NCBI RefSeq assembly: GCF_040744945.1
Contig: NZ_CP160453.1
Location: forward strand, 6,076,001 to 6,140,000
Length of the DNA: 64,000 bases
From: Saccharothrix sp. HUAS TT1
Lineage (GTDB): Bacteria > Actinomycetota > Actinomycetes > Mycobacteriales > Pseudonocardiaceae
Direction of reading: 5' to 3'
Below the pieces are notes generated by a model. That model saw only the letters and a program-made list of their open reading frames with translations, made no database searches and was not told where the DNA came from. The position numbers and the translations under genes were made by a program. How positions within the stretch are numbered: the first letter of the stretch is position 1; the number at the start of each line of letters is the position of its first letter. Below are positions 1-8,788 of this stretch, one piece after another.

Positions 1-100
1 CGCACCTCAGGTCGCACGGCACCGCCTCCTGGCTGAAGGGTAGAGCTCCGGTGGTGCTGCGCCACAGGGCTTTGCGGGCGACAGGCCGGACCGGCCGGGG

Positions 101-150
101 TTGCCGGCGTAGAGCTGTCCGGAGTATTTACATCGTTGGTACAACGTTGG
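101..150 (+). promoter_or_regulatory. Promoter and LacI-like operator of the GH127 gene
   Basis: A possible -35 TTGCCG (101-106) and -10 TATTTA (125-130) are separated by 18 bp. Directly downstream, at the expected transcription start, lie two direct copies of ACAxCGTTGG (130-139 and 141-150), 11 bp apart. The second contains the perfect palindrome CAACGTTG (142-149). Palindromes with a central CG at the start site are typical of LacI-family control of glycosidase genes. The repressor is not identified. The rest of 1-230 shows no gene. Confidence 0.45.
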
Positions 151-230
151 AAAACTGGAGCTGCCCCCCCGCTCGACGCCGACATCGCCGGTTACCGAGT
201 CACCGATCACGAGTCACGAGGAGCGTCACC

Positions 231-3044
231 ATGCCGATACGCCGTCGCACGCTCCTCGCCGGCAGCCTGGCCGCGGCGGTCGGCGGCACGCTGCCGGCCG
301 CCGCCTCCGCCCAGCAGGGCCCGCTCTACCCGCCGCACCGCGCACCGCTGCGCCCGGCCGCCTTCCTGCGCCTCCCGCCCGGCGCGGTGCGCCCCCGCGG
401 TTGGCTGGCGACGCAGCTGGACAAGCAGCTCAACGGCCTCAACGGACGCCTCCAGGAGGTCTCGCACTTCCTGGACTTCGACACGACCGGCTGGGTGCGC
501 CCGGACCGGAACGGCTGGGAGGAGGTGCCGTACTGGCTGCGCGGGTACGGCGACCTCGGTTACGTCACCGGCGACGCCAGGGTGCTCGCCGACACCGAGC
601 GGTGGATCGGGGCGGTGCTCGCCACCCAGGCCGCGGACGGGTTCTTCGGGCCGTCGGCCCTGCGCGGGTCGCTCAACGGCCACGCCGACCTGTGGCCGCA
701 CATGCCGATGCTGCACGCGCTGCGCTCGTGGGCCGAGTACCACGACGACCAGCGGGTGACCCGGGCGCTGACCAGGTTCTTCGCCTTCGTCGCCGGGCAG
801 CCGAACGCGGTGTTCGCCGACGGCTGGGGCGCCACCCGGTGGGGCGACGCGATGGACGTCGTGCTCTGGCTGTACAACCGCACCGGCGATCCGGCGCTGC
901 TCGACCTGACCCGCCGCGTCCACCAGCACTCGGCCGACTGGACGAACGGCGTGCCGACCCTGCACAACGTCAACATCGCCCAGGGCTTCCGCGAGCCCGC
1001 CCAGTTCTCCGCGCTGTCCAACGACGCCGATCACACGGCCGCCACCTACCGCGCGTACGACTCGGTCATGCGGCAGTACGGCCAGTTCCCCGGCGGCGGC
1101 TTCGCGGGTGACGAGAACGCCCGACCGGGCTACGGCGACCCGCGCCAGGGCTTCGAGACGTGCGGGATCGTGGAGTTCATGGGCAGCCACGAACTGCTCA
1201 CCCGGCTCACCGGCGACCCGGTGTGGGCCGACCGGACCGAGGACCTGGCGTTCAACCTGCTGCCCGCGTCGCTGGACCCGACCGGCCGCGTCACGCACTA
1301 CGTCACCAGCGCGAACGGCGTGCAGCTCGACGACGTGCCCAAGCGCCGCCGCCAGTTCCAGAACGGCTTCGCGATGCAGGCGTACAAGCCGGGCGTCGAC
1401 CAGTACCGGTGCTGCCCGCACAACTACGGCCAGGGCTGGCCGTACTTCGTGGAGGAGATGTGGCTGGCCACGAACGACGGCGGCGTGGTGGCGGCGATGC
1501 ACGGGCCGTCCTCGGTCACCGCGCGGGTCGCCGACGGCACGGCCGTCACCATCACCGAGGACACCGCCTACCCGTTCGGCGACACGATCACGTTCCGCGT
1601 GTCGACACCGCGCCCGCTGGCCTTCCCGTTCGCGGTGCGGGTGCCGGGCTGGTGCGCCGACCCGGCGCTCACCGTCAACGGCGCGGCGGTCGCCGTCCAG
1701 GGCGGCCCCCGGTTCGCGACCGTGCGGCGGACCTGGTCGGACGGCGACGTCCTCGTGCTGCGGTTGCCGATGGCGCCGCGGACGCGGGAGTGGACCGCCA
1801 ACCACAACGCCGTGTCGGTCGAGTACGGCGCGCTGACGTTCTCGCTGCGCGTCGAGGAGCGGTGGAACCGCTACGGCGGCACCGCGGCGTGGCCCGAGTA
1901 CGAGGTGAAGCCCGGTTCGGCGTGGAACGTCGGCCTGGTGCCCGGCCGACCGATGGCGGTGACGACCGGCGGCGACCTCGCGGACCCGTTCACCCTGGCC
2001 GGCGCGCCGATCCGGATCACCGCGAAGGCGCAGGACCTCCCGGACTGGGCGGTGGACGGCGAGAACGTCGTGGGCACCCTGAACGACAGCCCGGTGTCGA
2101 GCACCGCGCCGGTCCGCGACGTCACGCTCATCCCGGCCGGCGCGGCGCGGCTGCGGATCACGTCGTTCCCGCGCACCGGCGGGACGAGGGGCTGGGGCAC
2201 GCCCGGCGTCGTCCTGCGCGTGCAGAACAAGAACAGCGGCAAGGTGCTGGCGGTGGACGGCATGTCGACGGCGAACTCCGCCCGCGTCGTGCAGTTCGCC
2301 GACGTCGGCACGGCGGACCACAAGTGGCGGCTGCTGGACGTGGGCAACGGGCGGGTGAAGCTGCGCAACGAGCACTCCGGCCGCGTCCTCGGCGTCGACG
2401 GCGGGTCGACCGCCGACTCCGCCCAAGTGGTGCAGTACGACGACAACGGCGCCGCCGACCACCTGTGGGAGCTGGTCGACAACGGCGACGGGTGGTTCCG
2501 GCTGCGCAACGCGCGTTCCGGAAAGGTGCTCGGCGTGGACCTGATGTCGACGGCCGACTCCGCGCGGGTCGTGCAGTTCAGCGACAACGGCACGGCCGAC
2601 CACCTGTGGCGGGTCGTCCCCGACGGCCCGGTGAAGGTGCAGAACCTGAACTCCACCAAGGTGCTCGCGGTCGACGGGATGTCGACGGCCGACTCCGCGC
2701 GGGTGGTGCAGTTCGCCGACACCGGCACGGCCGACCACCGCTGGCGGTTCGTCCCGGACGCCGACGGGTGGTTCCGGCTGCGCAACGAGCACTCCGGCAA
2801 GGTGCTCGGCGTCGACCGGATGTCGACCGCGGACTCCGCCCAGGTTGTGCAGTTCGGCGACACCGGCACCGCGGACCACCTGTGGCGCCTGCGGCCGTCG
2901 ACCGACGGGCTGTGGCGGGTGCAGAACAGGAACTCCGGCAAGGTGCTGGCCGTCGACGGCATGTCCCTGGCCGATTCCGCTCGGGTGGTGCAGTTCGCCG
3001 ACACCGGGACCGCCGACCACCTGTGGCGGTTGCTGCCCGGCTGA
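231..3044 (+). CDS. Secreted GH127 beta-L-arabinofuranosidase with six C-terminal ricin-type lectin repeats
   Basis: This 937-residue enzyme should release L-arabinofuranose from plant arabinans or arabinoxylan side chains outside the cell. The ATG at 231 is chosen because it follows GAGG and opens a Tat-like signal (three Arg, then a hydrophobic stretch, about residues 1-28). The catalytic domain spans about 45-650. GH127 (DUF1680) signature residues are present: E309 and C311 in ETCG, and the Cys pair C394-C395 in YRCCPHN, matching the zinc/cysteine nucleophile site known for the family. Residues about 660-937 are six near-identical 45-47 residue ricin-B-like repeats built on GKVLAVDG...ARVVQF...ADHLWR, likely for cell-wall binding. 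A LacI-like palindrome precedes the gene and a hairpin follows it. The family call is strong; the exact linkage is inferred. Confidence 0.9.
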   Translation: MPIRRRTLLAGSLAAAVGGTLPAAASAQQGPLYPPHRAPLRPAAFLRLPPGAVRPRGWLATQLDKQLNGLNGRLQEVSHFLDFDTTGWVRPDRNGWEEVPYWLRGYGDLGYVTGDARVLADTERWIGAVLATQAADGFFGPSALRGSLNGHADLWPHMPMLHALRSWAEYHDDQRVTRALTRFFAFVAGQPNAVFADGWGATRWGDAMDVVLWLYNRTGDPALLDLTRRVHQHSADWTNGVPTLHNVNIAQGFREPAQFSALSNDADHTAATYRAYDSVMRQYGQFPGGGFAGDENARPGYGDPRQGFETCGIVEFMGSHELLTRLTGDPVWADRTEDLAFNLLPASLDPTGRVTHYVTSANGVQLDDVPKRRRQFQNGFAMQAYKPGVDQYRCCPHNYGQGWPYFVEEMWLATNDGGVVAAMHGPSSVTARVADGTAVTITEDTAYPFGDTITFRVSTPRPLAFPFAVRVPGWCADPALTVNGAAVAVQGGPRFATVRRTWSDGDVLVLRLPMAPRTREWTANHNAVSVEYGALTFSLRVEERWNRYGGTAAWPEYEVKPGSAWNVGLVPGRPMAVTTGGDLADPFTLAGAPIRITAKAQDLPDWAVDGENVVGTLNDSPVSSTAPVRDVTLIPAGAARLRITSFPRTGGTRGWGTPGVVLRVQNKNSGKVLAVDGMSTANSARVVQFADVGTADHKWRLLDVGNGRVKLRNEHSGRVLGVDGGSTADSAQVVQYDDNGAADHLWELVDNGDGWFRLRNARSGKVLGVDLMSTADSARVVQFSDNGTADHLWRVVPDGPVKVQNLNSTKVLAVDGMSTADSARVVQFADTGTADHRWRFVPDADGWFRLRNEHSGKVLGVDRMSTADSAQVVQFGDTGTADHLWRLRPSTDGLWRVQNRNSGKVLAVDGMSLADSARVVQFADTGTADHLWRLLPG
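2218..3041 (+). repeat. Six tandem ~140-bp coding repeats (lectin modules)
   Basis: The 3' third of the GH127 gene is made of six tandem units of about 135-141 bp, each encoding one ricin-B-like module. Units 2 and 5 (starting RNEHSG) and units 1, 4 and 6 (starting QN-NS) resemble each other most, so the array alternates A-B-A-like subtypes. Such arrays expand and contract by recombination. Confidence 0.8.
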
Positions 3045-3056
3045 CCGCGTTCCGGG

Positions 3057-3079
3057 ATTCCCGGTAATTCACCGGGAAT
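3057..3079 (+). terminator. Hairpin after the GH127 gene
   Basis: A perfect 9-bp stem (ATTCCCGGT / ACCGGGAAT) with a 5-nt loop lies 13 nt downstream of the GH127 stop. A T-containing stretch with five consecutive T follows shortly after. A likely intrinsic terminator. Confidence 0.6.
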
Positions 3080-3211
3080 AGTGGGTTTGCGGTTTTTCCG
3101 GGTTCACCTGCGTCACCTCTCGGGCGCGGATCGTATTGATCCTTGACGCAGTGCGGGCGAATGGCTGGAATTCATTCCTCGATTCCCGCCGTCGAAGACC
3201 CGGAGTTCGGC

Positions 3212-4321
3212 ATGCATGCTCGGAGAGCGCTCTCCCTCGCCTTGGTCGCCCTGATCGCCGCTGGATGCGGAAGTGGCTCGACGGCGGGGGGCGACGGCGA
3301 GGCGGCCGTGGCCAAGCCGGTCGTCGGCGTCATCCTGCCCGACGACGAGACGTCGTCGCGGTGGGTGGAGCAGGACAGCCCGAAGCTCGCCCAAGCGCTC
3401 CGGTTCGCCGCGGTGGAACCGTTGATCGAGAACGCCGACAACGACGAGGCGCGGTTCGCGCGGATCGCCGACGACATGATCGCGCGCGGGGTCGACGTCC
3501 TGATGACCACGCCGCTGAGCCCGGCGGGCGGGGCCGCCGTCGAGGCCAGGGCGAAGGCGGCCGGCATCCCGGTCGTCAACTACGACCGGATCAGCCTGGG
3601 CGGTCACGCCGACTACTACGTCTCGTTCGACAACGTCAACGTGGGCGAGCTGCAGGCCGAAGGGCTGTTGCGGTGCCTGGGCGACGTGCCGGGCGCGCGG
3701 ATCGTCGAGCTGCAGGGTTCGCCGACCGACCACAACGCGACCCTGTTCGCCGACGGCCAGCGGCGCAAGCTCGGCCCGCTCTACGACCGGGGCGCGCTGG
3801 AGCTGGTCGAGAGCCACGCGGTCGACGGGTGGGACGTGGTCGGGGGCCGGGCGGAGTTCGCCCGCATCCTCGACGCCAACGGCGGCCGGGTGGACGGGGT
3901 GGTCGCGGCCAACGACGGCCTGGCGGGCGCGGCGATCGACGTGCTGAAGGAGCGGGGGTTCGCCACCGGGCGGGTGCCGGTGACCGGCCAGGACGCCACG
4001 CTCGACGGCCTGCGCGCGATCCTGCGCGGCGACCAGTGCATGACCGTGTACAAGCCGATCCGCGACCAGGCCGAGGCGGCGGCCAGGCTGGCGGCGGCGG
4101 TCGCCAAGGGTGATCTGAGCGGGGCCGACGACCTGGCCACCGGCAACACCCGGGACGTCGTGTCGGGCCGGGACGTGAAGTCGGTGCTGCTCGGCGCGGA
4201 CCTCGTGACGCGGGAGGACGTCCGCACCGTGGCCGTCTCGGAGAACGCGATCAAGCCGGCCGAGCTGTGCGCGGGCGACGTGGCGGCGGCGTGCGCCGAA
4301 CTCGGCATCCTGGTCAACTGA
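3212..4321 (+). CDS. Sugar ABC transporter substrate-binding lipoprotein (XylF/RbsB type)
   Basis: A 369-residue periplasmic-binding-protein fold (PBP1, sugar-binding type) anchored as a lipoprotein. The start at 3212 puts a signal peptide in front of a lipobox LIAAGC, with C at about residue 21, and has GGAG 7 nt upstream. The body shows the usual two-lobe pattern: VVGVILPD at the start, MTTPLSPAGGAAVEA, then NYDR, SFDN, AANDGLAGAAIDVLKE, TGQDA and MTVYKP, as in xylose/ribose-binding proteins. No ATPase or permease is adjacent, so it is an orphan component or serves a transporter elsewhere. Its position after an arabinofuranosidase suggests pentose capture, which is inference. Confidence 0.85.
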   Translation: MHARRALSLALVALIAAGCGSGSTAGGDGEAAVAKPVVGVILPDDETSSRWVEQDSPKLAQALRFAAVEPLIENADNDEARFARIADDMIARGVDVLMTTPLSPAGGAAVEARAKAAGIPVVNYDRISLGGHADYYVSFDNVNVGELQAEGLLRCLGDVPGARIVELQGSPTDHNATLFADGQRRKLGPLYDRGALELVESHAVDGWDVVGGRAEFARILDANGGRVDGVVAANDGLAGAAIDVLKERGFATGRVPVTGQDATLDGLRAILRGDQCMTVYKPIRDQAEAAARLAAAVAKGDLSGADDLATGNTRDVVSGRDVKSVLLGADLVTREDVRTVAVSENAIKPAELCAGDVAAACAELGILVN

Positions 4322-4468
4322 GAGTGGGCCCCGGTGTAGGGAGTGGCACGCCCGGGTAACACCGGCTCGCCGGAACCTGCGCAGAGCACGGCAGGGCCGC
4401 TCCCGGGCGGTCCGGCCAGGTTCGACGCGGTGTGTTGAACAACCAGCGCTCGCGCCCCGGCCTGGTTA

Positions 4469-4515
4469 GCGCGGTGCGGGTGGGCGCCGGCTCCACTCGC
4501 CCACCCGCACCGCGC
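4469..4515. terminator. Perfect 18-bp hairpin between the SBP and corA genes
   Basis: Positions 4469-4486 and 4498-4515 are a perfect 18-bp inverted repeat with an 11-nt loop; flanking GGCCTGGT and ACCACCAGCC extend it imperfectly. It sits 147 nt after the binding-protein stop. There is no T run, so a GC-only actinobacterial terminator is likely. The rest of the 323-bp gap (4322-4644) shows no gene; I see only GC-rich, proline-coding-like sequence. Confidence 0.55.
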
Positions 4516-4644
4516 GCACCACCAGCCACACGCACCGCACCACCGGCCGGCCGCGCCACCCACCCGCACCCCGCACTGCCCGACCACCCGCTCCGCACGG
4601 CAAGGGCAGACAGCGGGCACCCGTCTGCGGCATGATCGAGTGTC

Positions 4645-5694
4645 ATGGCGCCCCTCCCCGACCGCGGTCCGCACGTCGCGGCCGTGCCCGAGCGGGACGC
4701 GGTGGTGGCCTGCGGGATCTACGTGGGTGGGGTGCGGCAAGCCGGTGACTGGTCGCCGGCCGAGGCGGTCGCCGAGGTGAGGGCCCGCGGCGGCGGGTTC
4801 GTCTGGATCGGGTTGTTCGAGCCGGACGAGGACCGCATCCGCGGCGTGGCCGAGGCGTTCGGGTTGCACGAGCTGGCCGTCGAGGACGCGGTGCACGCCC
4901 ACCAGCGGCCGAAGCTGGAGCGGTACGACGACAACCTGTTCACCGTCTTCAAGACCCTGCGCTACGTCGAGCACGAGTCGCCGACCACCGCCAACGAGAT
5001 CGTGGAGTCCGGTGAGATCATGGTGTTCCTCGGCCGTGACTACGTCGTCACCGTCCGGCACGGCAACCACTCCGCGCTCGGCAACCTGCGCGCCGACCTG
5101 GAGACCCTGCCGGAACGGCTGGCGGTCGGGCCCGCGGTCGTCCTGCACGCCATCGCGGACCGCGTGGTGGACGGCTACCTCGACGTCATCGAGGCGTTCC
5201 AGGGTGACGTCGACCTGGTCGAGGCCGCTGTCTTCGCACCGCGCAGCGGGATCAGCGTCGAGCAGATGTACCTGGTCAAGCGCGAGGTCATGGAGCTGAA
5301 GCGGGCGGTGATGCCGCTGGCCGGGCCGCTGCGCAGGCTCGGCGACGGCCACTGCGGCCCGCTGGTGCCCGACGCCGTGCGGTCCTACTTCCGGGACGTG
5401 GACGACCACCTGGCCAGGGTCACCGAACGGGTGACCGGCTTCGACGAACTGCTCGGCGCGCTCATCGACGCGGCGCTGGCGAAGGTGTCGCTGCAGCAGA
5501 ACGACGACATGCGCAAGATCTCGGCCTGGGTGGCGATCATCGCGGTGCCCACCATGGTGGTCGGCGTGTACGGGATGAACTTCGACCACATGCCCGAACT
5601 GCGCTGGCAGTACGGTTACCCGGTCGTGCTGCTGGCGACCCTGGCCGCCTGCCTGGTGCTGTACCAGCTGTTCAAGAACAACCGGTGGTTGTGA
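4645..5694 (+). CDS. corA: CorA-family magnesium/cobalt transporter
   Basis: A 349-residue inner-membrane divalent cation channel/transporter. The long cytoplasmic N-terminal alpha/beta domain and stalk helices end in two transmembrane helices. The diagnostic YGMN selectivity motif (G310-M311-N312) sits between them, followed by the acidic loop FDHMPEL and a basic C-terminus ending KNNRW. Length and motif are typical of CorA. It stands alone: the upstream hairpin separates it from the binding-protein gene and a short spacer separates it from the STAS gene. Family membership is secure; the physiological ion cannot be told from sequence. Confidence 0.93.
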   Translation: MAPLPDRGPHVAAVPERDAVVACGIYVGGVRQAGDWSPAEAVAEVRARGGGFVWIGLFEPDEDRIRGVAEAFGLHELAVEDAVHAHQRPKLERYDDNLFTVFKTLRYVEHESPTTANEIVESGEIMVFLGRDYVVTVRHGNHSALGNLRADLETLPERLAVGPAVVLHAIADRVVDGYLDVIEAFQGDVDLVEAAVFAPRSGISVEQMYLVKREVMELKRAVMPLAGPLRRLGDGHCGPLVPDAVRSYFRDVDDHLARVTERVTGFDELLGALIDAALAKVSLQQNDDMRKISAWVAIIAVPTMVVGVYGMNFDHMPELRWQYGYPVVLLATLAACLVLYQLFKNNRWL

Positions 5695-5742
5695 ACGCGA
5701 TGACCGTTCACCCGTTTGGCGTAAAACCAGCCGGTGGGTAGC

Positions 5743-6132
5743 ATGCCACCACCCCTCGACACCCCGGAAGACGGCCGAGCGCCCGTGCACATCCCGACCC
5801 GAGTGACCGTCACGCGGACCACGAGCAGCGACGAGCGGATCGTGCTCGACGTGGTCGGCGAGATCGACTACACCACCGCGCCCGGCATGTACGACGACGT
5901 GCTGGCGCTGACCGGCGACGGTCGGCACCTGGTGCTGGACTTCACCCGGGTCGGGTTCTGCGACTCCTCCGGCGTGAGCGCCATGCTCGGCGTGTGGCGC
6001 CGGCTGCACGGCGAGGGCGGCACGCTCACCGTGACCGAGGCGCCGCCGCACCTGGCCAGGGCGATGCGGTTGCTCGGCATGGACCGGCTCATCACGGTGC
6101 GCCCCCGCGAGGCCCGGACCGCGGCCGACTGA
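5743..6132 (+). CDS. STAS-domain anti-anti-sigma factor-like protein
   Basis: A roughly 129-residue single-domain protein of the SpoIIAA/RsbV type, which binds anti-sigma kinases in partner-switching control of alternative sigma factors. The core VLDVVGEIDYTTAPGMYDDV, VLDFTRVGF and CDSSGVSAML is visible; the DSSG serine is the expected phosphorylation site. The ATG at 5743 has a poor ribosome site. The sequence just upstream (GTTT at 5714, GGGTA at 5736) loosely resembles a stress-sigma promoter, but with an 18-bp gap. If GGGTA were the -10, translation might start at GTG 5785 instead. Other partner-switching genes occur throughout the first 20 kb. Confidence 0.8.
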   Translation: MPPPLDTPEDGRAPVHIPTRVTVTRTTSSDERIVLDVVGEIDYTTAPGMYDDVLALTGDGRHLVLDFTRVGFCDSSGVSAMLGVWRRLHGEGGTLTVTEAPPHLARAMRLLGMDRLITVRPREARTAAD

Positions 6133-6217
6133 GCCGCGGCGTCCACAGAGGACGGGTTGGCCCGGCCGTCGCCGGGTACCCGACAGCCCCATGGACGGAC
6201 AGCCCCCGGAGGCCGGG

Positions 6218-7357
6218 ATGGGCGGTGAGCCGAACTTGACGCTCGGCGTCGAGGAGGAGTTCCTGCTGGTCGACGCGCGGACCGGGGAGCCCGCGCCGCA
6301 CGGGGCCGAGGTGGTCGAGTCGGCCAGGTCGCGGTTCGGGGTCGACCTGGACGTCGAGCTGGCCGCGGCGCAGGTGGAGACCCGCACGCCGGTGTGCCAC
6401 GAGCTCGCGGACGTGCGCCGGCAGCTGCACGGGCTGCGCCTGGTCGCCGCCGAGACCGCGCACCGCCTCGGGCACCGGTTGCTGGCGGTCGGCGTGCCAC
6501 CGGTCGGCCGGCCGGAGGTGGAGACCAGCGGCGCGGAGCGCTACCACCGGATGGCCGAGGACTACCGGCTGCTGGCCGCCGAGCAGTCCATCTGCGGCTG
6601 CCACGTGCACGTCGGCGTGCCGGACCCGGAGACGGCGGTGCGGGTGTGCAACCACCTGCGGCCGTGGTTGCCGTTGCTGGGCGCGGTGACCGCGAACTCG
6701 CCGTTCGCCCGCGGCCTCGACACCGGGTACGCCAGCTGGCGCTCGGTCGTGTGGGCGCGCTGGCCGGGCGCGGGTCCGCCGCCGTACTTCGAGTCGCTGG
6801 CGCACTACGAGTCCACCTGTGACGCTCTGCTGGCCGCCGGGGTCGCGCACGACCGCCGGATGATGTACTGGGACGTCCGGCCGTCCGCGCACCTGCCGAC
6901 CGTGGAGGTCCGGGTCGCCGACGTCGCGGCCACTGTGGACGAAGCGGTGCTGCTGGCGGCGCTGGTGCGCGCGCTCGTCGCCACGGCGTTGGCCGATCTC
7001 CGCCGCGGCCTGGACGCGCCGCCGGTGCCGACGGAGGTGTTGCGCGCGGCGGCGTGGCGCTCGGCGCGGGACGGGATCACCGGCCAGGCGCTGGACGTGC
7101 TGTCCGGCCGGCTCGTGCCCGCGCGCCTGCTGCTCGACCGGCTCCTGCACCGGGTGCGCGACCAGCTGTCCGACGCGGACCTGGACCTGGTGGGGAGCCT
7201 GCTGTCCACCCTGGATCGCGAGGGCGGTGGGGCGGCCCGGCAGCGGCGGGCCTTCGCCGAGGCGGGCCGGATGGCCGACGTGCTCGACCGACTGGCGAGC
7301 GACACGCTGTCGGGCTCGGAGACGTGGACGGGCGGGCCGTTCGTGCGGACGGCGTGA
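6218..7357 (+). CDS. YbdK-type carboxylate-amine ligase (glutamate-cysteine ligase 2 family)
   Basis: A 379-residue ATP-dependent ligase of the GCS2 family, which joins a carboxylate to an amine such as Cys or another amino acid. The signature GVEEEFLLVD is at the N-terminus. Later blocks HVHVGV (metal/ATP site), NSPFARGLDTGYASWRSVVWARWP and YWDVRPSAHLPTVEVRVAD match the YbdK subgroup. The ATG at 6218 is preferred over 6191 because GGAGG lies 5 nt upstream. It follows the STAS gene by about 85 bp and converges on the next gene with only 10 bp between stops. The actual substrate pair is unknown for most family members. Confidence 0.85.
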   Translation: MGGEPNLTLGVEEEFLLVDARTGEPAPHGAEVVESARSRFGVDLDVELAAAQVETRTPVCHELADVRRQLHGLRLVAAETAHRLGHRLLAVGVPPVGRPEVETSGAERYHRMAEDYRLLAAEQSICGCHVHVGVPDPETAVRVCNHLRPWLPLLGAVTANSPFARGLDTGYASWRSVVWARWPGAGPPPYFESLAHYESTCDALLAAGVAHDRRMMYWDVRPSAHLPTVEVRVADVAATVDEAVLLAALVRALVATALADLRRGLDAPPVPTEVLRAAAWRSARDGITGQALDVLSGRLVPARLLLDRLLHRVRDQLSDADLDLVGSLLSTLDREGGGAARQRRAFAEAGRMADVLDRLASDTLSGSETWTGGPFVRTA

Positions 7358-7367
7358 CCGGGCTGCC

Positions 7368-7703
7368 TCAGCGGCGTTCCGACGCCAGCCGGAACAGGGT
7401 GGCGCGCCCGGCGAGCACGGCGACCCGGGCCGCCTGGACGTCGCCGCCCGCGACGTGGTCGCCGGCGTCGCGCAGGAAGCCCAGCGCGACCGCGACCGCG
7501 CCGTGCGGCGCCCGCTCCGCCGCTTCCCGCAGGCGGTCGCCCACCGGGGCGACGGCGGCGGCGAACGCGGTCAGCGCCCGGTCGACCTCGGCCCGGGCTT
7601 CCTCGTGGTGGGGGTCCAGGCGCAGCACGGCCTGCATGGTCGCGTCCACCGCGGCGCGCAGCACGCCGATCGGGTCCTCGACCGAAATCCTCTCCGCGCT
7701 CAC
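7368..7703 (-). CDS. Small conserved-looking protein of unknown function
   Basis: A predicted 111-residue, Ala-rich, largely helical soluble protein I do not recognise. Start GTG 7703 (VSAERISVEDPIG) is chosen because the frame upstream of it reads as non-coding and no better start with a ribosome site is seen. It may be leaderless, with TAGGCT a few bases upstream. Helical segments carry alternating Arg/Glu (RLDPHHEEARAEVDRAL, RLREAAERA). It is divergent from the ATPase gene at 7875, with a dyad operator candidate between, and convergent with the ligase gene. It may act with the neighbouring regulators, but nothing in the sequence proves that. Confidence 0.55.
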   Translation of the reverse strand: MSAERISVEDPIGVLRAAVDATMQAVLRLDPHHEEARAEVDRALTAFAAAVAPVGDRLREAAERAPHGAVAVALGFLRDAGDHVAGGDVQAARVAVLAGRATLFRLASERR

Positions 7704-7769
7704 GAACGGTAAGCCTAGGTCGCTGCGGGTAGCGCGGCAGTGACCAAGTGTCAATCTTCGGGTGAACGT

Positions 7770-7798
7770 ATCGTGACCGCCATCACGATGTGTGCACA
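7770..7798. promoter_or_regulatory. Dyad operator candidates in a divergent intergenic region
   Basis: A perfect 7+7 inverted repeat ATCGTGA-6nt-TCACGAT (7770-7789) is followed at once by the 8-bp palindrome TGTGCACA (7791-7798). Both lie between the divergent genes starting at 7703 and 7875, where a transcription factor could control both. No known consensus is matched with confidence. Confidence 0.4.
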
Positions 7799-7874
7799 CG
7801 CCCGGCACGGGGTACTCGGTGACGCCAAGGCCGTGTCGAACCGACTGCGCGGCTCGGAGTTCCTGGGGACGACC

Positions 7875-8279
7875 ATGACCACGCCGGAGGACACGCTCGA
7901 CGAGAGGGTCAGCGTCGACTTGAGCACGCCGGTGCCACCACTGGCGCAGATCAGGCAGTGGCTCGCCACTGTGCTGGCCGACCTGACCGAAGACCTGCTC
8001 CAAGACCTGCTGCTGATCTGCACGGAGCTGGTGTCCAACGCCTACGACCACGCCAGCACGCCGCGCCGCCTTCGCGTGCAGCGGTCCCGCGAACGGGACG
8101 TGCTGCTCATCGAGGTGGACGACGGCAGCCCGGAGAGCCTGCCCACGCCCGGCACGTCGCGCCTCGGGTCGTTCCGGGGTCGCGGGCTGATCATGGTGGA
8201 CACCCTGTCGCAGCGCCGCTGGGGCACCCGCCGCGGCGTCGACTGCAAGACGGTCTGGGCCGAGCTGCCGCTGTCCTGA
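7875..8279 (+). CDS. ATP-binding anti-sigma-type regulatory kinase (HATPase_c_2)
   Basis: A 134-residue RsbW/SpoIIAB-like GHKL ATPase, the type of protein that inhibits a sigma factor and is released by STAS proteins. The N-box ELVSNAYDHA and the G-box-like DDGSPE and RGRGLIMVD are visible. The short single-domain form is common in actinomycetes. Start ATG 7875 follows GGGGA and excludes the untranslatable-looking upstream frame. Dyad operator candidates lie 90-100 bp upstream. Likely partners are the STAS proteins at 5743 or 17598, by inference only. Confidence 0.8.
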   Translation: MTTPEDTLDERVSVDLSTPVPPLAQIRQWLATVLADLTEDLLQDLLLICTELVSNAYDHASTPRRLRVQRSRERDVLLIEVDDGSPESLPTPGTSRLGSFRGRGLIMVDTLSQRRWGTRRGVDCKTVWAELPLS

Positions 8280-8289
8280 GCGGCCCCGG

Positions 8290-8682
8290 TCAGAAGGCGT
8301 CGTCCCGGGTCAGCTCCTGCTCGAAGGCGTCCGCGTCGGCGACCAGCAGCAGGAGGGGGCGTTCGAACTCCTCCCGGACGCTCAGGTGCTCCAGCGGCAC
8401 GGTGTGCTTGAGCAGCGCGACGCCGTCCACCACCGCCGCACCGGCGAACGCCGACGTGCCGGCGAGTTCGAGCAGTCGTCCCAGGTCGATCGCGTCGGCC
8501 CGGCCGACCGGCGAGGAGATCTCCACCCAGGCCACGCCGTCCGTCTCCGGCACGTGGTGCACCGAGACCTGCTGGGTCCGACCCTCGCGGGTGTCCAGCC
8601 GGAAGCGCAGCCAGCTGTCGTTCTCCTCCAGCACCTCGTGGCGCGTCCGGACATAGTTGATCACGTCGATCCAGCTGGTCAC
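8290..8682 (-). CDS. Small acidic protein, unknown function
   Basis: A 130-residue soluble protein beginning at a GTG (8682) with GAGGGG 8 nt upstream. The sequence mixes alpha and beta character (VRTRHEVLEENDSWLRFRLD, QQVSVHHVP, GVAWVEISSPVG, FAGAAVVDGVALLKHTVPL), giving the look of a YbjN/CesT-chaperone-like fold. I cannot assign it firmly. It is convergent with the ATPase gene (10-bp gap) and its upstream side faces the pectate-lyase terminator, so it is probably monocistronic. Similar small proteins are common in actinomycete genomes. Confidence 0.65.
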   Translation of the reverse strand: MTSWIDVINYVRTRHEVLEENDSWLRFRLDTREGRTQQVSVHHVPETDGVAWVEISSPVGRADAIDLGRLLELAGTSAFAGAAVVDGVALLKHTVPLEHLSVREEFERPLLLLVADADAFEQELTRDDAF

Positions 8683-8743
8683 CGCGGTAGCCCCTCACCC
8701 CTGGTCGCGCCACGTCCGCCCGGTCCGCACGGTGACCGGAACG

Positions 8744-8779
8744 GCCCGTTCCGGGTCGCGGGTGCGACCCGGAACGGGC
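8744..8779 (-). terminator. Terminator of the pectate lyase gene
   Basis: A perfect 16-bp inverted repeat (8744-8759 / 8764-8779) with a GGGT loop starts 9 nt downstream of the pectate lyase stop on the minus strand. Strong GC stem, no T run. Confidence 0.7.
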
Positions 8780-8788
8780 GGGCACAGC

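Noticed and set aside
207..3020. Long open frame on the minus strand opposite the GH127 gene
   Set aside because: Arg/Val/His-rich composition and repeats mirror the plus-strand gene; typical antisense frame in very GC-rich DNA.
5714..5740. Stress sigma (SigB-like) promoter before the STAS gene
   Set aside because: GTTT and GGGTA are present but the 18-bp gap is longer than usual and the start would fall past the chosen ATG; left only as a remark.
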